A DNA stretch of 64,000 bases from Methylococcales symbiont of Hymedesmia sp. n. MRB-2018 (GCA_003666385.1 QPIN01000063.1:150386-214385), one strand, 5' to 3'. Shown: positions 1 to 12,911, counted from the first letter of the stretch. Numbers and translations are program-made. Notes: a model not told the origin generated them from the letters alone.

Positions 1-363
1 TGCTAATTTTGCAGGCATTGTTCTCTCGTTTCTTTTTCTTGCCGATTCAATCAACCAGCGCATAGCCAAAGCCAATCTTCTGCTGGGTCTCACTTCTACA
101 GGCACCTGATAAGTCGCCCCACCCACTCTGCGTGATTTAACTTCTACTCTGGGCTGAACATTTTCCAAAGCCTTAGAAAGCACATCTAATGGCTCTTCAT
201 GCCCTTTTGCACTTATCTTATCTAGTGCACTATAAACGATTTTCTCAGCTACTGACTTCTTGCCACTATACATAAGAAGATTCATGAATTTTGTTAGCAT
301 TTCGCTACCATATCTTGGGTCAGGGATAACCGATCTTTTCGTCGCCGCTCTTCTTCTAGACAT
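1..363 (-). CDS. rpsG: 30S ribosomal protein S7, 3' end cut off by the window
   Basis: S7 binds the 3' domain of 16S rRNA and nucleates assembly of the small-subunit head. The 121 visible residues begin [10 protein letters not shown] and show the family's conserved core ([14 protein letters not shown], then [14 protein letters not shown] and RRLALAMRW). The family is about 156 residues, so roughly 35 C-terminal residues lie outside the window. The start at 363 lies 24 bases downstream of rpsL, the usual order in the str operon, so the two are surely cotranscribed; fusA would be expected next, outside the window. Confidence 0.97.
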   Translation of the reverse strand, partial: MSRRRAATKRSVIPDPRYGSEMLTKFMNLLMYSGKKSVAEKIVYSALDKISAKGHEEPLDVLSKALENVQPRVEVKSRRVGGATYQVPVEVRPSRRLALAMRWLIESARKRNERTMPAKLA

Positions 364-387
364 TTCTTAACTCCTTAATGCTTATTC

Positions 388-762
388 TTATGACTTAGGC
401 TTCTTGGTTCCATATTTGGAGCGCCCAGCCTTTCTTCCGTCCACACCAGAAGTATCTAGACTTCCACGTACAACATGATAACGCACACCAGGTAAATCTT
501 TTACCCGACCCCCTCTAATTAATACCACCGAGTGCTCTTGTAAATTATGCCCTTCACCACCAATGTAACTACTTACTTCATAACCACTCGTCAACCTAAC
601 CCTTGCTACTTTACGCATCGCAGAATTAGGTTTCTTGGGAGTCGTAGTATAAACTCGAGTACATACCCCACGTCTTTGAGGACAGGCTTTTAAAGCAGGT
701 ACATTGCTTTTTTCAATTTTTTTAGCACGAGGCTTACGAACCAACTGACTGATCGTTGCCAT
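388..762 (-). CDS. rpsL: 30S ribosomal protein S12
   Basis: S12 sits at the decoding centre and controls tRNA selection accuracy; it is the classical streptomycin-resistance target. The 124-residue length is standard. Visible hallmarks are the N-terminal [12 protein letters not shown], the [17 protein letters not shown] loop with the wild-type, drug-sensitive Lys near position 43, and the second loop [13 protein letters not shown] with Lys near 88. It heads the rpsL-rpsG(-fusA) unit, separated from rpoC by a hairpin terminator, so it probably has its own promoter in the gap just upstream. Confidence 0.98.
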   Translation of the reverse strand: MATISQLVRKPRAKKIEKSNVPALKACPQRRGVCTRVYTTTPKKPNSAMRKVARVRLTSGYEVSSYIGGEGHNLQEHSVVLIRGGRVKDLPGVRYHVVRGSLDTSGVDGRKAGRSKYGTKKPKS

Positions 763-802
763 AACTTCTTTACTCCGATGTACAATTTTAATTGCCAGAT
801 AA

Positions 803-838
803 TAAAAGAACCGCTAAGCACAAATACATTAGCGGCTC
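803..838 (-). terminator. Rho-independent terminator after rpoC
   Basis: Read on the minus strand, a 10-bp stem (GAGCCGCTAA with TTAGCGGTTC, one wobble pair) encloses an 11-base loop and is followed by TTTT. It lies between the end of rpoC (930) and the start of rpsL (762), so it would end most rplKAJL-rpoBC transcripts before the str operon. Confidence 0.75.
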
Positions 839-929
839 TCATAAATCAATTATTCTCCGACTAAACTATTAGCCCATGTGAGCCGCACATATTAACTATT
901 ACAGACAATACTGTCAATACTTATTTTAA

Positions 930-3900
930 TTACTCTGTATTAAGGGCTTGTTTTAATGCTTCCTCTACCTCTACCTCTACTGCATCTACTATAGCTGCAT
1001 CCGAAGAAAAGTTAGTCACTTTATTTGCTAAACGTTTTTTCTTTCGCTGCTCATGATAGGCCAAACCCGTTCCAGCTGGAATCAATCTCCCCACAATCAC
1101 ATTTTCCTTTAAACCATTAAGGCTATCATTAATACCTCTAACTGCTGCATCCGTTAATACACGAGTAGTTTCTTGAAAAGAAGCCGCAGAGATAAATGAC
1201 TCTGTCGCCAATGAAGCCTTGGTGATACCCAGCAAAACAGGATCATAACTTGCAGGAATTTTTCCTTCTTTTTCCATTTCTTTATTAACTTCATTGACGC
1301 GCGCACGCTCAACCTGCTCGCCCTTAACAAAATCGGTTCCACCTCCTGATGTTATATCAACCTTTCTTAACATCTGTCTGATAATCGCCTCTATATGCTT
1401 ATCATTAATGCTTACTCCTTGTAAGCGATATACATCTTGAATTTCTTTCACTAGATAATCAGCCAACTCCTCAACGCCTCTCAACCTTAAAATATCATGA
1501 GGCGTTAATTCACCTTCCGCAATGGTTTCACCTTTTTCTACAAACTCACCTTCGAAAACAGTAATATGTCGCCATTTTGGAATTAATGTTTCGAATTGCT
1601 CGCCCTCAGAATCCGCAATCACAATACGTTGCTTACCTTTTGTTTCTTTACCAAAAGAAATCATTCCAGTAGCTTCTGCTAAAATCGCGGGGTCTTTAGT
1701 TTTTCTTGCCTCAAATAAATCAGCTACTCGCGGCAACCCCCCTGTAATATCACGCGTTTTACTTGATTCTTGCGGGATTCTTGCCAATACATCTCCTACT
1801 TTAACCTCTCCGCCACTTTTAATACCCGCAATAGCTCCAGCAGGTAAAAAATATTGTGCAGGAGTATCTGTCCCTGATAAATTAACCGCCCCCCCCCGCT
1901 CATCAACCAGTTTAACCATAGGTCGCAACTCTTTGCCCGCCACACTTCGTTGTTTAGGATCAATAATAACTCGAGATGTTAGCCCTGTAACATCATCCGA
2001 TTGCTCCTGAACAGTAACACCATCAATAAAGTCAATTAACTCAACAAACCCATCCACTTCTGTAACAACAGGATGTGTATGAGGATCCCAGTCGACAATA
2101 ATATCACCCGTCTGTACTAATCCTCCTTCATCAATAGATAGCTCAGCGCCATAAGGTATTTTGTAACGTTCCCGTTCTCTTCCATAAGCATCCATCACCC
2201 CGACTTCCCCTGAACGTGACACCGCCACTAAGTTACCTTCTTTGTTTTTAACTGTTTTCAGATTACTTAGCTTAATAGTTCCCGCAGATTTTACTTGCAC
2301 ATTACTAATTGCCGCAGACCTAGAAGCTGCACCCCCAATATGGAAAGTACGCATCGTCAACTGTGTGCCTGGCTCACCAATAGATTGGGCAGCAACAACA
2401 CCAACAGCCTCACCTTGATTGACCAAATGACCACGACCAAGATCACGACCATAACATTTAGCACAAACACCATGTCTTGCTTCACAGGTAATAATTGAAC
2501 GAACCATCAATCGATCAATACTATTAGATTCCAAAAGTGCAACCATAGACTCATCGATCATAGCTCCCGCAGAAATAATAACCTGCTCTTCTTTTTGATC
2601 CATTACATCATTGATAACAACACGGCCTAACACTCTTTCTGCTAACAGTTCTACAACATCACCACCCTCAATAATAGGAGTCATGATTAAACCATCAGTA
2701 GTGCCACAATCATCATGTAATACCACTAGATCTTGTGCAACATCTACCAATCTTCGTGTTAAATATCCTGAGTTTGCAGTTTTTAATGCAGTATCTGCTA
2801 GACCTTTTCGGGCACCGTGAGTAGAAATAAAATACTGCAATACATCCAAGCCTTCACGGAAATTCGCAGTAATTGGCGTTTCAATAATGGATCCATCCGG
2901 CTTAGCCATCAACCCCCGCATTCCAGCTAATTGACGAATCTGTGCAGCAGAACCCCTTGCTCCCGATTCAGCCATCATGAACACGGAATTAAATGATTTT
3001 TGCTTTACCACCTCTCCCTCTGCATTAACAGTGTCCTCTTCTCCCAAACCATCCATCATTACTTTAGCCACCTGCTCATTGGCATGCGACCAAATATCAA
3101 CCACTTTATTATATCTTTCTCCATCAGTAACCAAACCTGATGCATATTGGTTCTGTATTTCCGTCACCTCTGCTTCAGCAGCTTCTAATATGGATGCTTT
3201 TTTCGCAGGTATTACCATATCTTCAATACCAAAGGACACACCAGAACGAGTTGCATATTTGAAACCCAGATACATGATTTTATCTGCTAATACCACCGTG
3301 TCTTTATTGCCTAAGTGGCGGTAGCTGTAAGCAATTAGTTCTGATATGTTCTTTTTTGTCATATCCACGTTAACCACATCAAATGGCATGCCTTCTGGAA
3401 CAATATCCCAAATCAATGCACGACCCACTGTTGTCTCGTAACGCTTAGTTTGACTATAAACATCACCCTCTTCATTTTTAAGTTTTTCAGTAACACGCAA
3501 CTGGATTTTGCTCTGCAACTCCACTGCTTTACAATCTAACGCTTTACTAACCTCATCGATACTTCCGAATACACTTCCTTCACCTTTAGCATTAATTTTT
3601 TCACGACTAATATAATACAGACCAAGCACCACATCCTGAGAAGGGTTAATTACTGGTTCACCATTTGCAGGTGATAAAATATTATTAGTCGCCATCATTA
3701 ACACTCTGGCTTCTAATTGCGCTTCAATTGAAAGCGGAATATGCACGGCCATTTGATCGCCATCAAAATCGGCGTTAAAAGCACTACATACCAATGGATG
3801 TAATTGAATCGCTTTACCTTCAATCAAGATCGGCTCAAAAGACTGAATACCTAATCTATGAAGTGTAGGTGCCCTATTTAATAAAATAGGATGCTCTCTA

Positions 3901-5147
3901 ATCACTTCTTCTAAAACCCCCCAAACTTCTGCGCCCTCACGCTCAACCATCTTCTTTGCTGCCTTTATGGTAGTTGCTAGACCGCGAAACTGTAATTTAC
4001 TAAAAATAAAAGGCTTAAATAATTCAAGTGCCATTTTTTTCGGCAAACCACATTGGTGTAATTTCAATGCTGGTCCTACCACAATGACCGAACGCCCAGA
4101 ATAATCGACACGTTTACCTAACAAGTTTTGCCTGAAACGCCCCTGTTTACCCTTAATCATGTCCGCTAATGATTTTAACGGTCTTCTATTTGTTCCTGTA
4201 ATGGCTCTGCCACGTCGACCGTTATCCAAGAGTGCATCAACAGACTCTTGAAGCATACGCTTCTCGTTACGAACAATAATATCGGGTGCATTTAAATCCA
4301 ACAACCGTCTCAAACGATTGTTTCTATTAATAACACGACGATATAAATCATTTAAATCTGATGTCGCAAAACGACCACCATCCAGTGGCACTAAAGGACG
4401 TAACTCAGGCGGTAATACGGGTAACACTGTCATAATCATCCATTCAGGACGGTTATTTGATGCTAGCAACGAGTCAATTACTTTAAGACGTTTTGAAAAC
4501 TTCTTAATCTTGGTTTCAGAATTTGTTGAATTTATTTCTTCTTTTAGAATACTAACTTCTTCTTTTAAATCAATCGATTTAAGAAGATCAAAAACAGCTT
4601 CTGCACCCATTTTAGCGACAAACTCGTCACCATGCTCTTCAATAGCATCCAGGAATTCGTCATCTGTCAATAACTGTCCACGCTCCAGAGTTGTCATACC
4701 TGGATCAAGCACTACAAATGATTCAAAATATAAAACACGCTCAATGCCTCGCAAAGTCATATCTAATAACAATGCAATTCTTGATGGTAGCGATTTTAAG
4801 AACCAAATATGTGCAACAGGACTAGCAAGATCAATATGCCCCATTCGCTCACGTCTTACTTTTGAAATGGTAACTTCTACGCCACATTTCTCACAAATAA
4901 CACCACGATGTTTTAACCGTTTATATTTTCCACATAAACATTCGTAGTCACTGACTGGACCAAAAATTTTTGCACAAAATAGCCCGTCACGCTCCGGTTT
5001 AAATGTACGATAATTAATGGTTTCTGGTTTTTTTACTTCCCCATACGACCATGAACGGATCATATTAGGTGATGATAAACCGATACGTATCCCATCAAAA
5101 TCCTCGGTACGACCTTGACGTTTAAGAAAATTCATCAAATCTTTCAA
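930..5147 (-). CDS. rpoC: DNA-directed RNA polymerase subunit beta'
   Basis: Beta' forms the clamp and carries the catalytic magnesium of RNA polymerase. At 1405 residues it matches gammaproteobacterial RpoC. Visible landmarks are the N-terminal zinc ribbon cysteines (CLCGKY and CEKCGVEV, residues about 70-90), the absolutely conserved active-site motif [12 protein letters not shown] near residue 460, the bridge-helix region around [20 protein letters not shown], and the second zinc site [16 protein letters not shown] near residue 900. It follows rpoB by about 100 bases in the same transcription unit. Confidence 0.99.
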   Translation of the reverse strand: MKDLMNFLKRQGRTEDFDGIRIGLSSPNMIRSWSYGEVKKPETINYRTFKPERDGLFCAKIFGPVSDYECLCGKYKRLKHRGVICEKCGVEVTISKVRRERMGHIDLASPVAHIWFLKSLPSRIALLLDMTLRGIERVLYFESFVVLDPGMTTLERGQLLTDDEFLDAIEEHGDEFVAKMGAEAVFDLLKSIDLKEEVSILKEEINSTNSETKIKKFSKRLKVIDSLLASNNRPEWMIMTVLPVLPPELRPLVPLDGGRFATSDLNDLYRRVINRNNRLRRLLDLNAPDIIVRNEKRMLQESVDALLDNGRRGRAITGTNRRPLKSLADMIKGKQGRFRQNLLGKRVDYSGRSVIVVGPALKLHQCGLPKKMALELFKPFIFSKLQFRGLATTIKAAKKMVEREGAEVWGVLEEVIREHPILLNRAPTLHRLGIQSFEPILIEGKAIQLHPLVCSAFNADFDGDQMAVHIPLSIEAQLEARVLMMATNNILSPANGEPVINPSQDVVLGLYYISREKINAKGEGSVFGSIDEVSKALDCKAVELQSKIQLRVTEKLKNEEGDVYSQTKRYETTVGRALIWDIVPEGMPFDVVNVDMTKKNISELIAYSYRHLGNKDTVVLADKIMYLGFKYATRSGVSFGIEDMVIPAKKASILEAAEAEVTEIQNQYASGLVTDGERYNKVVDIWSHANEQVAKVMMDGLGEEDTVNAEGEVVKQKSFNSVFMMAESGARGSAAQIRQLAGMRGLMAKPDGSIIETPITANFREGLDVLQYFISTHGARKGLADTALKTANSGYLTRRLVDVAQDLVVLHDDCGTTDGLIMTPIIEGGDVVELLAERVLGRVVINDVMDQKEEQVIISAGAMIDESMVALLESNSIDRLMVRSIITCEARHGVCAKCYGRDLGRGHLVNQGEAVGVVAAQSIGEPGTQLTMRTFHIGGAASRSAAISNVQVKSAGTIKLSNLKTVKNKEGNLVAVSRSGEVGVMDAYGRERERYKIPYGAELSIDEGGLVQTGDIIVDWDPHTHPVVTEVDGFVELIDFIDGVTVQEQSDDVTGLTSRVIIDPKQRSVAGKELRPMVKLVDERGGAVNLSGTDTPAQYFLPAGAIAGIKSGGEVKVGDVLARIPQESSKTRDITGGLPRVADLFEARKTKDPAILAEATGMISFGKETKGKQRIVIADSEGEQFETLIPKWRHITVFEGEFVEKGETIAEGELTPHDILRLRGVEELADYLVKEIQDVYRLQGVSINDKHIEAIIRQMLRKVDITSGGGTDFVKGEQVERARVNEVNKEMEKEGKIPASYDPVLLGITKASLATESFISAASFQETTRVLTDAAVRGINDSLNGLKENVIVGRLIPAGTGLAYHEQRKKKRLANKVTNFSSDAAIVDAVEVEVEEALKQALNTE

Positions 5148-5250
5148 GAGCTTGTCCTCTTTTGTTTGTTCTAGCTTTTACAGAATATAGCGACAAGGGA
5201 AAACAGAATAAATTTCTCTGTTATCCCCATTTAATAGATGGTGTATTTAC

Positions 5251-8200
5251 TTACTGTTGTTCCAGTTCTATATTTACAGCCAACGATCGTATTTCTTTAA
5301 TCAGTACGTTAAATGACTCCGGCATACCCGCATCCATTGTATGGTTACCATCGACAATATTTTTATACATTCTGGTTCTCCCCGTTACATCATCTGATTT
5401 AACTGTCAACATTTCTTGTAATGTATAAGCAGCTCCATATGCTTCAAGTGCCCATACTTCCATCTCTCCGAAACGCTGACCACCAAACTGTGCTTTACCA
5501 CCTAATGGCTGCTGCGTGACTAGACTATAAGGCCCTGTAGAACGTGCATGCATTTTATCGTCAACTAAATGGTTTAGTTTCAACATATACATGTAACCCA
5601 CAGTAACTTCGCGCTCAAACGGCTCACCTGTCAAGCCATCATAGAGGGTGATTTGACCATGTTCTGGTAAATCAGCCAGCTTTAACATTCTACGAATTTC
5701 TTCTTCAGAAGCACCGTCAAATACAGGTGTTGCCATCGGGACTCCTGCCACTAAATTAGTCGCCATTTCCAGCATTTCTTTATCTGAGAAGGAATCAAGA
5801 TCTTCTTTTCTACCACTACTGTTGTAGATTTTATCGAGGAACTCTCTTATTTCTGCGATTTTAGCTTGCGCTTCCAGCATTTTTCCAATTTTAATCCCTA
5901 AACCTTTTGCTGCCCAGCCCAAATGTGTTTCAAGCACCTGCCCTACATTCATTCGAGAAGGTACACCTAACGGATTTAACAAAATGTCAATAGGGTTTCC
6001 ATCTGCAGTGTAAGGCATATCCTCTACTGGAACTATTTGAGAAATAACGCCCTTGTTTCCATGTCTTCCCGCCATTTTATCGCCAGGTTGAATGCGTTTT
6101 TTAACCGCTAAATGTACTTTAACCATTTTTAAAACACCAGGGGCTAAATCATCGCCCATAGTGATTTTTTTACACTTGATTTCAAAACACTGATCAAATT
6201 CTTTACGTTGTTTTTCAATCCGAACCGCTACTGCTTCTAATTGAACATTTATATCTTCATTTTTGACTTTGATTTTCAACCAGTCTGAATGAATTAAACC
6301 ATCAAGATGCTGTCGCGTTAACTTGGCACCCTTCTTAAGGTCTCCACTAGCCACACCAATTTTTTGTCCTATCAATATTTCTGCAACACGGCTAAAAATA
6401 TCATGCTCAACAATCTTCAACTGATCATCTAGATCTTTTTTGTAGCGTTTAATTTCAGACTCTTCAATTTCCAATGCTCTTTTATCTTTAGTCACACCAT
6501 CCCTAGTAAATACTTGAACGTCAATTACTGTAGCGCGAATACTGCCAGGAACTCTTAGTGATGTGTCCTTAACATCTGCAGCTTTTTCACCAAAAATAGC
6601 ACGTAATAATTTTTCTTCAGGTGTTAATTGTGTTTCACCTTTAGGCGTTACTTTACCTACCAGTATGTCTCCACCTTTGACCTCTGCACCCACATAAACA
6701 ATACCTGACTCATCCAGTTTAGCCAGAGCTTCTTCACTGACATTTGGAATATCATCTGTAATCTCTTCAGGACTATGCTTTGTCTCTCTGGCTACACACG
6801 TTTTTTCTTCTATATGAATGGTAGTAAATCGATCTTCTTTGACAACACGTTCAGAGACTAAAATAGAATCTTCGAAGTTATAACCATTCCAAGGCATAAA
6901 TGCGATTAACATATTTTGCCCTAACGCTAATTCGCCTATATCTATAGAAGGCCCATCAGCTAAAATATCGCCTGAACTTACTTTTTCTCCAGGACGAACT
7001 AGTGGTTTTTGGTTGATACAAGTATTCTGGTTTGATCGCGTATATTTTATTAGTGTATAGATATCAACATCTGGCATACCTTCCACTGTTTCACTATCAT
7101 CAACTTTTACCACAATTCTCGCTGCATCTACTGTCTCAATGATACCGCTGCGGTTAGCAACCACTGTTACTCCTGAATCTTTGGCCACTACACGCTCCAT
7201 TCCTGTTCCCACCAATGGCTTTTCAGCCCTTAATGTAGGAACAGCCTGGCGCTGCATGTTTGAGCCCATTAGTGCTCTGTTAGCATCATCATGCTCTAAA
7301 AATGGAATAATTGATGCCGCGACTGAAACGATCTGCTTGGATGATACATCCATATATTGAACGCTGTCAGATGTAGCCAAAGTAAATTCATCTTTGTACC
7401 TTGCAGATACTAGACCATCAATTAACTTGCCTTTTTCATCAACTGCCGCACTCGCCTGAGCAATAACAAAATCACCTTCTTCAATGGCTGATAAATAATC
7501 AACTTGATCCGTTACCTGCCCATCTTTAACTTGTCTATAAGGAGTTTCCAGAAAACCATACGAGTTAGTTCTGGCATAAACAGATAGAGAATTGATTAAA
7601 CCAATGTTTGGTCCTTCTGGTGTTTCAATAGGACAAACTCGCCCATAATGAGTTGTATGTACATCTCTTACTTCAAAACCTGCTCTTTCTCTTGCTAAAC
7701 CACCTGGCCCCAAAGCTGAAACCCGTCGCTTATGAGTCACTTGTGACAATGGATTATTCTGATCCATAAATTGAGACAACTGACTGGAACCAAAAAATTC
7801 TTTCACTGCTGCAGAAACAGGTTTTGCATTGATAATTTCCTGCGGCATATAGCCTTCAGAATCGGCCAGTGTTAAGCGCTCTCTAACAGCTCTTTCAACA
7901 CGAACCAATCCTATACGAAATTGATTTTCAATCATTTCGCCTACTGATCTAACGCGTCGATTGCCTAAATGATCAATATCATCAACCGTGCCATTACCAT
8001 TTCTAATAGCAATTAATTCTTTCAATACATCAACAATATCGTCTTTATTTAATATCCCTTCACCTTCCGTTTCTTCTCTACCCAAGCGACGATTAAATTT
8101 CATTCGCCCTACTGCGGACAAGTCATAACGATCGGTTGTAAAAAACAGATTTGAAAAAAGATTTTCAGCAGAGTCTTTGGTAGGTGGCTCACCCGGTCGC

Positions 8201-9327
8201 ATCATTCTATATATTTCAACCAAACCTTCTAATCTACTACTAGAAGAATCTAATCTCATAGCATTTGAAATGTATGTACCTCTATCCAGATCATTCACAT
8301 ACAAAACATTTATTTCTACAATGTCTTTATCTATTAGTTGCTGCAATAAGTATTCAGTCAGCTCATCATTAACATTGGCAACAAGCTCACCCGTCTCTTT
8401 GTCGACTACATTATGAGCGAGAATCTTTCCATATAAGTACTCTTTAGGCACCTCAATCTCAGTAACATTCGCCTTAGTCATTTTCCTGATGTGCTTAGCC
8501 GTTATTCTACGTCCTTCTTCAACTAACACTTTTCCATCATGTTTAATATCAAAAGCTGCCATTTCACCACGCAAACGCTCAGGTATAAGATGATATTTGA
8601 TGGCTTCATTTGATAATTCAAATTTATTGGTATCGAAGAACATGTCTATCATTTCTTCGTTATCATAACCTAGTGCTCTTAATAGAATTGTTGCTGGTAT
8701 TTTACGTCTTCTATCTATTCTTACATATACCGCATCTTTATGATCAAATTCAAAATCTAACCATGAACCACGATAAGGAATAACTCTAGCGTTATATAAC
8801 AGCTTACCTGAAGAATGCGTTTTACCTTTATCATGATCAAAGAACACACCTGGTGAACGATGAAGCTGCGACACAACAACACGCTCGGTACCATTGATTA
8901 CAAAAGTACCGTTATCTGTCATCAAAGGAAGTTCACCCATGTAGACTTCTTGCTCCCTGATATCCTTAACAACCTTTGCAGATACTGGTGCCTCTTTATC
9001 ATAAATGACCAAACGTACTTTAACGCGCAAAGATGCAGCAAAAGTAGCACCTCGCTGCTGACATTCTCTTACATCAAAAATCGGCTCACCTAATCTATAC
9101 TCCACATATTCAAGTATCGCATAGCCAGAATGACTGACAATAGGAAAAACACTGGTAAATGCCCCGTGTAAACCACTTCGCACTCTTTTTTTAGGCTTGA
9201 TACCCGACTGCAAAAAACTAGCATATGAGTTAAGTTGAGTCGCTAATAGATAAGGCACATCTAAAACTACTGTGCCTTTCTCAAAATTATTTCGAATACG
9301 CTTTTTTTCGGTAAAAGAATAGGTCAT
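5251..9327 (-). CDS. rpoB: DNA-directed RNA polymerase subunit beta
   Basis: Beta forms the other half of the RNA polymerase active cleft and binds nascent RNA and rifampicin. The length, 1358 residues, is typical. The rifampicin pocket is visible and looks wild type ([16 protein letters not shown], then [13 protein letters not shown] near residue 530), as are the C-terminal motifs [16 protein letters not shown] and [19 protein letters not shown]. The 184-base rplL-rpoB gap upstream has no obvious hairpin, although this spacer carries an attenuator or RNase III site in some relatives. Confidence 0.99.
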   Translation of the reverse strand: MTYSFTEKKRIRNNFEKGTVVLDVPYLLATQLNSYASFLQSGIKPKKRVRSGLHGAFTSVFPIVSHSGYAILEYVEYRLGEPIFDVRECQQRGATFAASLRVKVRLVIYDKEAPVSAKVVKDIREQEVYMGELPLMTDNGTFVINGTERVVVSQLHRSPGVFFDHDKGKTHSSGKLLYNARVIPYRGSWLDFEFDHKDAVYVRIDRRRKIPATILLRALGYDNEEMIDMFFDTNKFELSNEAIKYHLIPERLRGEMAAFDIKHDGKVLVEEGRRITAKHIRKMTKANVTEIEVPKEYLYGKILAHNVVDKETGELVANVNDELTEYLLQQLIDKDIVEINVLYVNDLDRGTYISNAMRLDSSSSRLEGLVEIYRMMRPGEPPTKDSAENLFSNLFFTTDRYDLSAVGRMKFNRRLGREETEGEGILNKDDIVDVLKELIAIRNGNGTVDDIDHLGNRRVRSVGEMIENQFRIGLVRVERAVRERLTLADSEGYMPQEIINAKPVSAAVKEFFGSSQLSQFMDQNNPLSQVTHKRRVSALGPGGLARERAGFEVRDVHTTHYGRVCPIETPEGPNIGLINSLSVYARTNSYGFLETPYRQVKDGQVTDQVDYLSAIEEGDFVIAQASAAVDEKGKLIDGLVSARYKDEFTLATSDSVQYMDVSSKQIVSVAASIIPFLEHDDANRALMGSNMQRQAVPTLRAEKPLVGTGMERVVAKDSGVTVVANRSGIIETVDAARIVVKVDDSETVEGMPDVDIYTLIKYTRSNQNTCINQKPLVRPGEKVSSGDILADGPSIDIGELALGQNMLIAFMPWNGYNFEDSILVSERVVKEDRFTTIHIEEKTCVARETKHSPEEITDDIPNVSEEALAKLDESGIVYVGAEVKGGDILVGKVTPKGETQLTPEEKLLRAIFGEKAADVKDTSLRVPGSIRATVIDVQVFTRDGVTKDKRALEIEESEIKRYKKDLDDQLKIVEHDIFSRVAEILIGQKIGVASGDLKKGAKLTRQHLDGLIHSDWLKIKVKNEDINVQLEAVAVRIEKQRKEFDQCFEIKCKKITMGDDLAPGVLKMVKVHLAVKKRIQPGDKMAGRHGNKGVISQIVPVEDMPYTADGNPIDILLNPLGVPSRMNVGQVLETHLGWAAKGLGIKIGKMLEAQAKIAEIREFLDKIYNSSGRKEDLDSFSDKEMLEMATNLVAGVPMATPVFDGASEEEIRRMLKLADLPEHGQITLYDGLTGEPFEREVTVGYMYMLKLNHLVDDKMHARSTGPYSLVTQQPLGGKAQFGGQRFGEMEVWALEAYGAAYTLQEMLTVKSDDVTGRTRMYKNIVDGNHTMDAGMPESFNVLIKEIRSLAVNIELEQQ

Positions 9328-9511
9328 ATTACCTCCATACCTTCAATCAATGGATTGTTTAAATTCGCCAAAATTAACCTAATTTGGACGATACTTTCTA
9401 CAAACAGTAAAAGACCAGTGACAAATTGCCACCAGCCCACTATTCATATCCTAGAAAAATTATAAGCCGAATAAACTACGTCTTATGCCTCTCGATTTAC
9501 ATAGATTCTTG

Positions 9512-9886
9512 TTATTTAAGCTCACCAGAAGCACCAGCTTCTTCAAGAGTTTTCAGCGTTTCTTCGGCTTCAGTTTTACTAACACCTTCTTTAACAGGTG
9601 TTGGCGCACCCTCTACAGCACCTTTTGCATCTTTTAACCCTAAGCCAGTGATAGCACGTACCGCTTTAATAACAGCTACTTTATTATCACCAAACGATGT
9701 TAAAATAACATCAAATTCAGTTTGTTCTTCACCACCACCTGCATCACCACCTTCAGCAGGAGCAGCCACTGCTGCAACTACAGATGTCACGCCAAACTTT
9801 TCTTCCATCGCTGAAATCAAGTCAACGATTTCCATAACAGTCATGTTTGAAACTGCTTCTAAGATATCTTTTTGTGAAATTGCCAT
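9512..9886 (-). CDS. rplL: 50S ribosomal protein L7/L12
   Basis: The L12 stalk protein recruits translation GTPases; multiple dimers bind the C-terminal tail of L10. The 124 residues show the three expected parts: N-terminal dimerisation helices (residues 1-35), an Ala/Gly-rich hinge ([17 protein letters not shown], about 40-56), and the globular domain with [20 protein letters not shown]. It lies 36 bases after rplJ, the normal L10-L12 pair. Confidence 0.98.
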   Translation of the reverse strand: MAISQKDILEAVSNMTVMEIVDLISAMEEKFGVTSVVAAVAAPAEGGDAGGGEEQTEFDVILTSFGDNKVAVIKAVRAITGLGLKDAKGAVEGAPTPVKEGVSKTEAEETLKTLEEAGASGELK

Positions 9887-9922
9887 TTCTTATCTTCCTC
9901 TAAATAGGTTGTTAACGGGTAT

Positions 9923-10438
9923 TTAAGCTTCCGCTGTTTTTGTTGTTGATTCTTGCATTTGATCTTTAAAAGCGACCAATGTACGTACCAGTTTTCCAAC
10001 AGGTGCCTTCATTACAGCCATAATCAAACCAATACCTTCGTCTCGTGTAGGCATACTTGCCAAACGAGCCAGCTCAGATACATCAAGTGATTGACCATCA
10101 AAGCCAATTACCTTAGCAATTAATTTGTCATTGGTTTTTGCAAAATCATTAATTAATCGTGCTGCTGCGCTAGGTGCCTCCATTGAAAAAGCAATGATTA
10201 ACGGGCCTTTCAACCCATCTTGCATGCATTCAAATGCTGTTCCTGCTATCGCGCGCTTTGCCAAAGTGTTTTTGACCACCCGCAGATAAACATCCATTTC
10301 TTTTGCTTTAACGCGCAACGCTGTTAATTCAGCTACCGTTAAACCACGATATTCAGCTGCTACTACGGATAATGCTTTGGCAGCATATCGAGCAACTTCA
10401 TCAACAACTACCTTTTTGCCATCTAGGTTTAATGCCAC
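9923..10438 (-). CDS. rplJ: 50S ribosomal protein L10
   Basis: L10 anchors the L12 dimers to 23S rRNA and is the autogenous repressor of its own operon in Enterobacteria. The 171-residue protein begins MALNLDGKKVVVDEVA and keeps the RNA-binding segment AEYRGLTVAELTALR and VVKNTLAKRAI. It is preceded by a structured leader of about 200 bases (10439-10644), where such repression normally acts. Confidence 0.98.
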   Translation of the reverse strand: MALNLDGKKVVVDEVARYAAKALSVVAAEYRGLTVAELTALRVKAKEMDVYLRVVKNTLAKRAIAGTAFECMQDGLKGPLIIAFSMEAPSAAARLINDFAKTNDKLIAKVIGFDGQSLDVSELARLASMPTRDEGIGLIMAVMKAPVGKLVRTLVAFKDQMQESTTKTAEA

Positions 10439-10644
10439 AGATTACCTCCGGTAATTTTCAGACTTTCGTCTAATTTGAATAAAACACATTTTTTTACAAT
10501 GCACCTTACGGTTCCCTTACCCATATTCAGGTAAAGCCATTCCGTCTACGTTGGCCTACAAAATTGCTATAAATTATACTTTTCAGCACCAACGGTCTTT
10601 GACGGTTGCCAGTTACCAGCAACCCAAAGTTCTTACTTACTTCT
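10439..10644 (-). promoter_or_regulatory. Probable L10 mRNA leader between rplA and rplJ
   Basis: A non-coding spacer of about 206 bases separates rplA from rplJ on the transcribed strand and ends in a GGAGGT ribosome-binding site at 10442-10447. It contains several short inverted segments (for example around 10585-10625, GGTTGCTGG against CCAGTTACC). The position matches the known L10(L12)4-binding autoregulatory leader of gammaproteobacteria. I infer the identity from position and length; the fold was not computed. Confidence 0.6.
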
Positions 10645-11340
10645 TTATACGACAATGCTTGATTGCTCAATACACAAACCAGGCCCCATCGTTGATGAAA
10701 TCGCTATTTTCTTCAAATACACGCCTTTAGCAGAAGAAGGTTTTGATTTTGTCAAATCTGCAATCAAAAATTCTAAATTCTCTTTAATTGATGCTTCATC
10801 AAATGATACTTTTCCTATTGAGCAGTGAATAATCCCACCTTTATCGGTACGATATCTTACTTGACCTGATTTTGCGTTTTTTACAGCTATTGCAACATCA
10901 GGTGTTACTGTGCCTATTTTAGGATTTGGCATCAATCCTCTTGGGCCAAGAATCTGACCTAATTGTCCAACTACACGCATAGCATCTGGCGATGCAATCA
11001 CTACATCAAAGTCCATTTCGCCTTTTTTAACCTGTGCAGCTAAATCATCCATACCTACAATATCTGCACCTGCTTCTTTGGCTGCATCAGCATTATGCCC
11101 TTGTGTAAAAACAGCAACTCGCACGATCTTCCCAGTACCATGTGGCAAAACTGAAGCACCACGTACATTCTGCTCTGATTTTCTTGGATCAACGCCTAAA
11201 ACAACACTGACATCAACTGACTCGTCAAACTTGGGATTAGCAAATTCTTTTAATAAAGCAACACACTCTGTAATTGAATATTGCTTATTTGTATCAATTT
11301 TATCTGCAATTAATTTAGCTTTTTTAGATAACTTAGTCAT
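10645..11340 (-). CDS. rplA: 50S ribosomal protein L1
   Basis: L1 forms the mobile stalk that helps eject E-site tRNA and in many bacteria represses the rplK-rplA message. The 231-residue length is standard. Conserved segments include [19 protein letters not shown], the [11 protein letters not shown] strand and the [14 protein letters not shown] motif in domain II. Its start overlaps the end of rplK by a few bases, implying translational coupling. Confidence 0.98.
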   Translation of the reverse strand: MTKLSKKAKLIADKIDTNKQYSITECVALLKEFANPKFDESVDVSVVLGVDPRKSEQNVRGASVLPHGTGKIVRVAVFTQGHNADAAKEAGADIVGMDDLAAQVKKGEMDFDVVIASPDAMRVVGQLGQILGPRGLMPNPKIGTVTPDVAIAVKNAKSGQVRYRTDKGGIIHCSIGKVSFDEASIKENLEFLIADLTKSKPSSAKGVYLKKIAISSTMGPGLCIEQSSIVV

Positions 11341-11773
11341 TTACTAAGCCCTCCACATCCAGACCCATGCTTCTTGCACTGCCTGCTATAATATTTACTG
11401 CTGCATCCATATCTGTTGCATTAAGATCTTGCATTTTAATGGTAGCAATTTCTTCTAACTGTGTACGTGTTACTGTGCCAACTTTCTCCGTATTAGGTGT
11501 GCCACTGCCTTTTTTAACACCTGCCGCTTTCATTAACAAAACTGCCGCAGGTGGTGTTTTGGTAATAAAAGTAAAACTTTTATCACTATAAACAGTGATC
11601 ACCACAGGAATAGGTAGCCCTTTTTCCATATCACCTGTTTTTGCATTAAACGCCTTACAAAACTCCATGATATTTACACCGTGCTGCCCTAATGCCGGAC
11701 CCACTGGAGGACTTGGATTTGCTTCCCCAGCTTTAACTTGTAATTTAATATACGCATCTATTTTTTTTGCCAT
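11333..11773 (-). CDS. rplK: 50S ribosomal protein L11
   Basis: L11 binds the GTPase-associated region of 23S rRNA and is needed for the RelA stringent response. The 146 residues include the N-terminal [19 protein letters not shown] motif that contacts thiostrepton-class drugs and the C-terminal rRNA-binding domain ([17 protein letters not shown]). It starts about 100 bases after nusG, past a hairpin that may act as a partial terminator. Confidence 0.98.
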   Translation of the reverse strand: MAKKIDAYIKLQVKAGEANPSPPVGPALGQHGVNIMEFCKAFNAKTGDMEKGLPIPVVITVYSDKSFTFITKTPPAAVLLMKAAGVKKGSGTPNTEKVGTVTRTQLEEIATIKMQDLNATDMDAAVNIIAGSARSMGLDVEGLVND

Positions 11774-11821
11774 CTCTCACTCCTAGTTGGGTGCAACCGC
11801 TTTTTCAGCTCCCCAAGAAAC

Positions 11822-11853
11822 AAAAATCCCTACCCTTAAAAAAGGATAGAGAT
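11822..11853 (-). terminator. Hairpin between nusG and rplK
   Basis: On the transcribed strand a 12-bp stem (ATCTCTATCCTT with AAGGGTAGGGAT, including wobble pairs) with a TTTT loop is followed by TTTTT. It has the form of an intrinsic terminator, but it lies inside a conserved operon, so it may be an attenuator that lowers read-through from secE-nusG, with a separate rplK promoter. Confidence 0.6.
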
Positions 11854-11871
11854 TCATTTAAATAAAAAATA

Positions 11872-12405
11872 TTACTGCTTTTCAACTTGACCAAATTCCA
11901 ACTCTACTGGAGTAGAACGACCAAAAATTAATACCGAAACTTTTAACCTGCTCTTTTCGTAATTCACTTCTTCAATGCTACCATTAAAATCTTTAAATGG
12001 ACCGTCAATTACACGAACAACTTCACCCACTTCAAATAATACTTTCGGTCTTGGTTTATTAACACCTTCTTCAACTCGATCAAGAATTGCACTCGCTTCT
12101 TGATCTGAGATAGCTGTGGGTCTGTCTGGTTTTCCACCAATAAAACCCAGCACTCTTGGAATATTACGCACCAAATGCCAAGTCTCTTCCGTTAAATCCA
12201 TCTGTACCAAAACATAGCCAGGAAAAAACTTTCTTTCACTCTTGCGTTGTTGCCCCATCCGCATTTCAACAACTTCTTCAGTTGGAACCAAAATCTTTCC
12301 GAAATGGGACTGAAGTCCTTCAAGCTCTATCTTTTCTTCTAGAGCCAGCCTAACTTTATTTTCATAGTTTGAATAAGCATGTACCACATACCAACGAAGT
12401 GCCAT
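11872..12405 (-). CDS. nusG: Transcription termination/antitermination factor NusG
   Basis: NusG binds the RNA polymerase clamp, stimulates elongation and couples to Rho or the ribosome. The 177-residue protein has the NGN domain ([18 protein letters not shown], then [12 protein letters not shown]) and a C-terminal KOW domain ([24 protein letters not shown]). It follows secE by four bases, the standard secE-nusG pair. Confidence 0.98.
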   Translation of the reverse strand: MALRWYVVHAYSNYENKVRLALEEKIELEGLQSHFGKILVPTEEVVEMRMGQQRKSERKFFPGYVLVQMDLTEETWHLVRNIPRVLGFIGGKPDRPTAISDQEASAILDRVEEGVNKPRPKVLFEVGEVVRVIDGPFKDFNGSIEEVNYEKSRLKVSVLIFGRSTPVELEFGQVEKQ

Positions 12406-12409
12406 GACT

Positions 12410-12796
12410 TTACCCTCCTTGCCCAGTTAAGATTTTAATCCCCCAAAAAAGAAACATGTCCAAAAACCACAAAATCAGCCCCACCAAAAAAACCATTCCA
12501 AAGACCAATAATGTCGTTTTTGTTGTTTCTTCTCGGCTTGGCCAGACTACTTTTCTAACTTCCTGTTTTGCTTCTAAAGCAAAAATCCATACACTCCTTC
12601 CTACTACAGTTGTTGCCATTATACTTAAGGCTATTATCACCACTGTAACCAGCGCCAATACTCTATACAAGAGTATAAAGCCAGGTTCCTCAGCAAAATA
12701 ATAAAAAGCGACTATGCCAGCCACCACAAATACAAGGGATAAACCCTGTTTTACAACATCAAGGATTTTTGACGCGTCTTCCGCCTGTGCATTCAT
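12410..12796 (-). CDS. secE: Preprotein translocase subunit SecE
   Basis: SecE is the essential clamp subunit of the SecYEG channel in the inner membrane. At 128 residues it is the long, three-helix gammaproteobacterial form: two N-terminal membrane segments (about residues 17-34 and 41-61) and the conserved C-terminal part with [19 protein letters not shown] followed by the third helix. It is cotranscribed with the upstream tRNA-Trp and with nusG. Confidence 0.97.
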   Translation of the reverse strand: MNAQAEDASKILDVVKQGLSLVFVVAGIVAFYYFAEEPGFILLYRVLALVTVVIIALSIMATTVVGRSVWIFALEAKQEVRKVVWPSREETTKTTLLVFGMVFLVGLILWFLDMFLFWGIKILTGQGG

Positions 12797-12835
12797 TTAT
12801 AAATCTTGGGGTAATCGTGGAGTTATCTTCTGAAT

Positions 12836-12911
12836 TGGCAGGCCAGGAGGGACTCGAACCCACAACCTGCGGTTTTGGAGACCGCTGCTCTACCAATTGA
12901 GCCACTGACCT
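12836..12911 (-). tRNA. tRNA-Trp (anticodon CCA)
   Basis: The transcribed strand gives a full cloverleaf: 7-bp acceptor stem AGGTCAG/CTGGCCT, D-arm GCTC..GAGC, anticodon stem GCGGT/ACCGC with loop CTCCAAA, T-arm with GTTCGAGTC, discriminator G and an encoded CCA end. It lies just upstream of secE, its usual place in gammaproteobacteria. Confidence 0.97.

Noticed and set aside
1522..4947. Long plus-strand open frames opposite rpoC
   Set aside because: They are antisense to a highly conserved gene, have Ser/Thr/Pro-rich low-complexity products and no ribosome-binding sites.
9426..9926. 166-codon plus-strand frame opposite rplL
   Set aside because: It is a frame shadow of rplL, with composition set by the Ala/Gly-rich hinge on the other strand.
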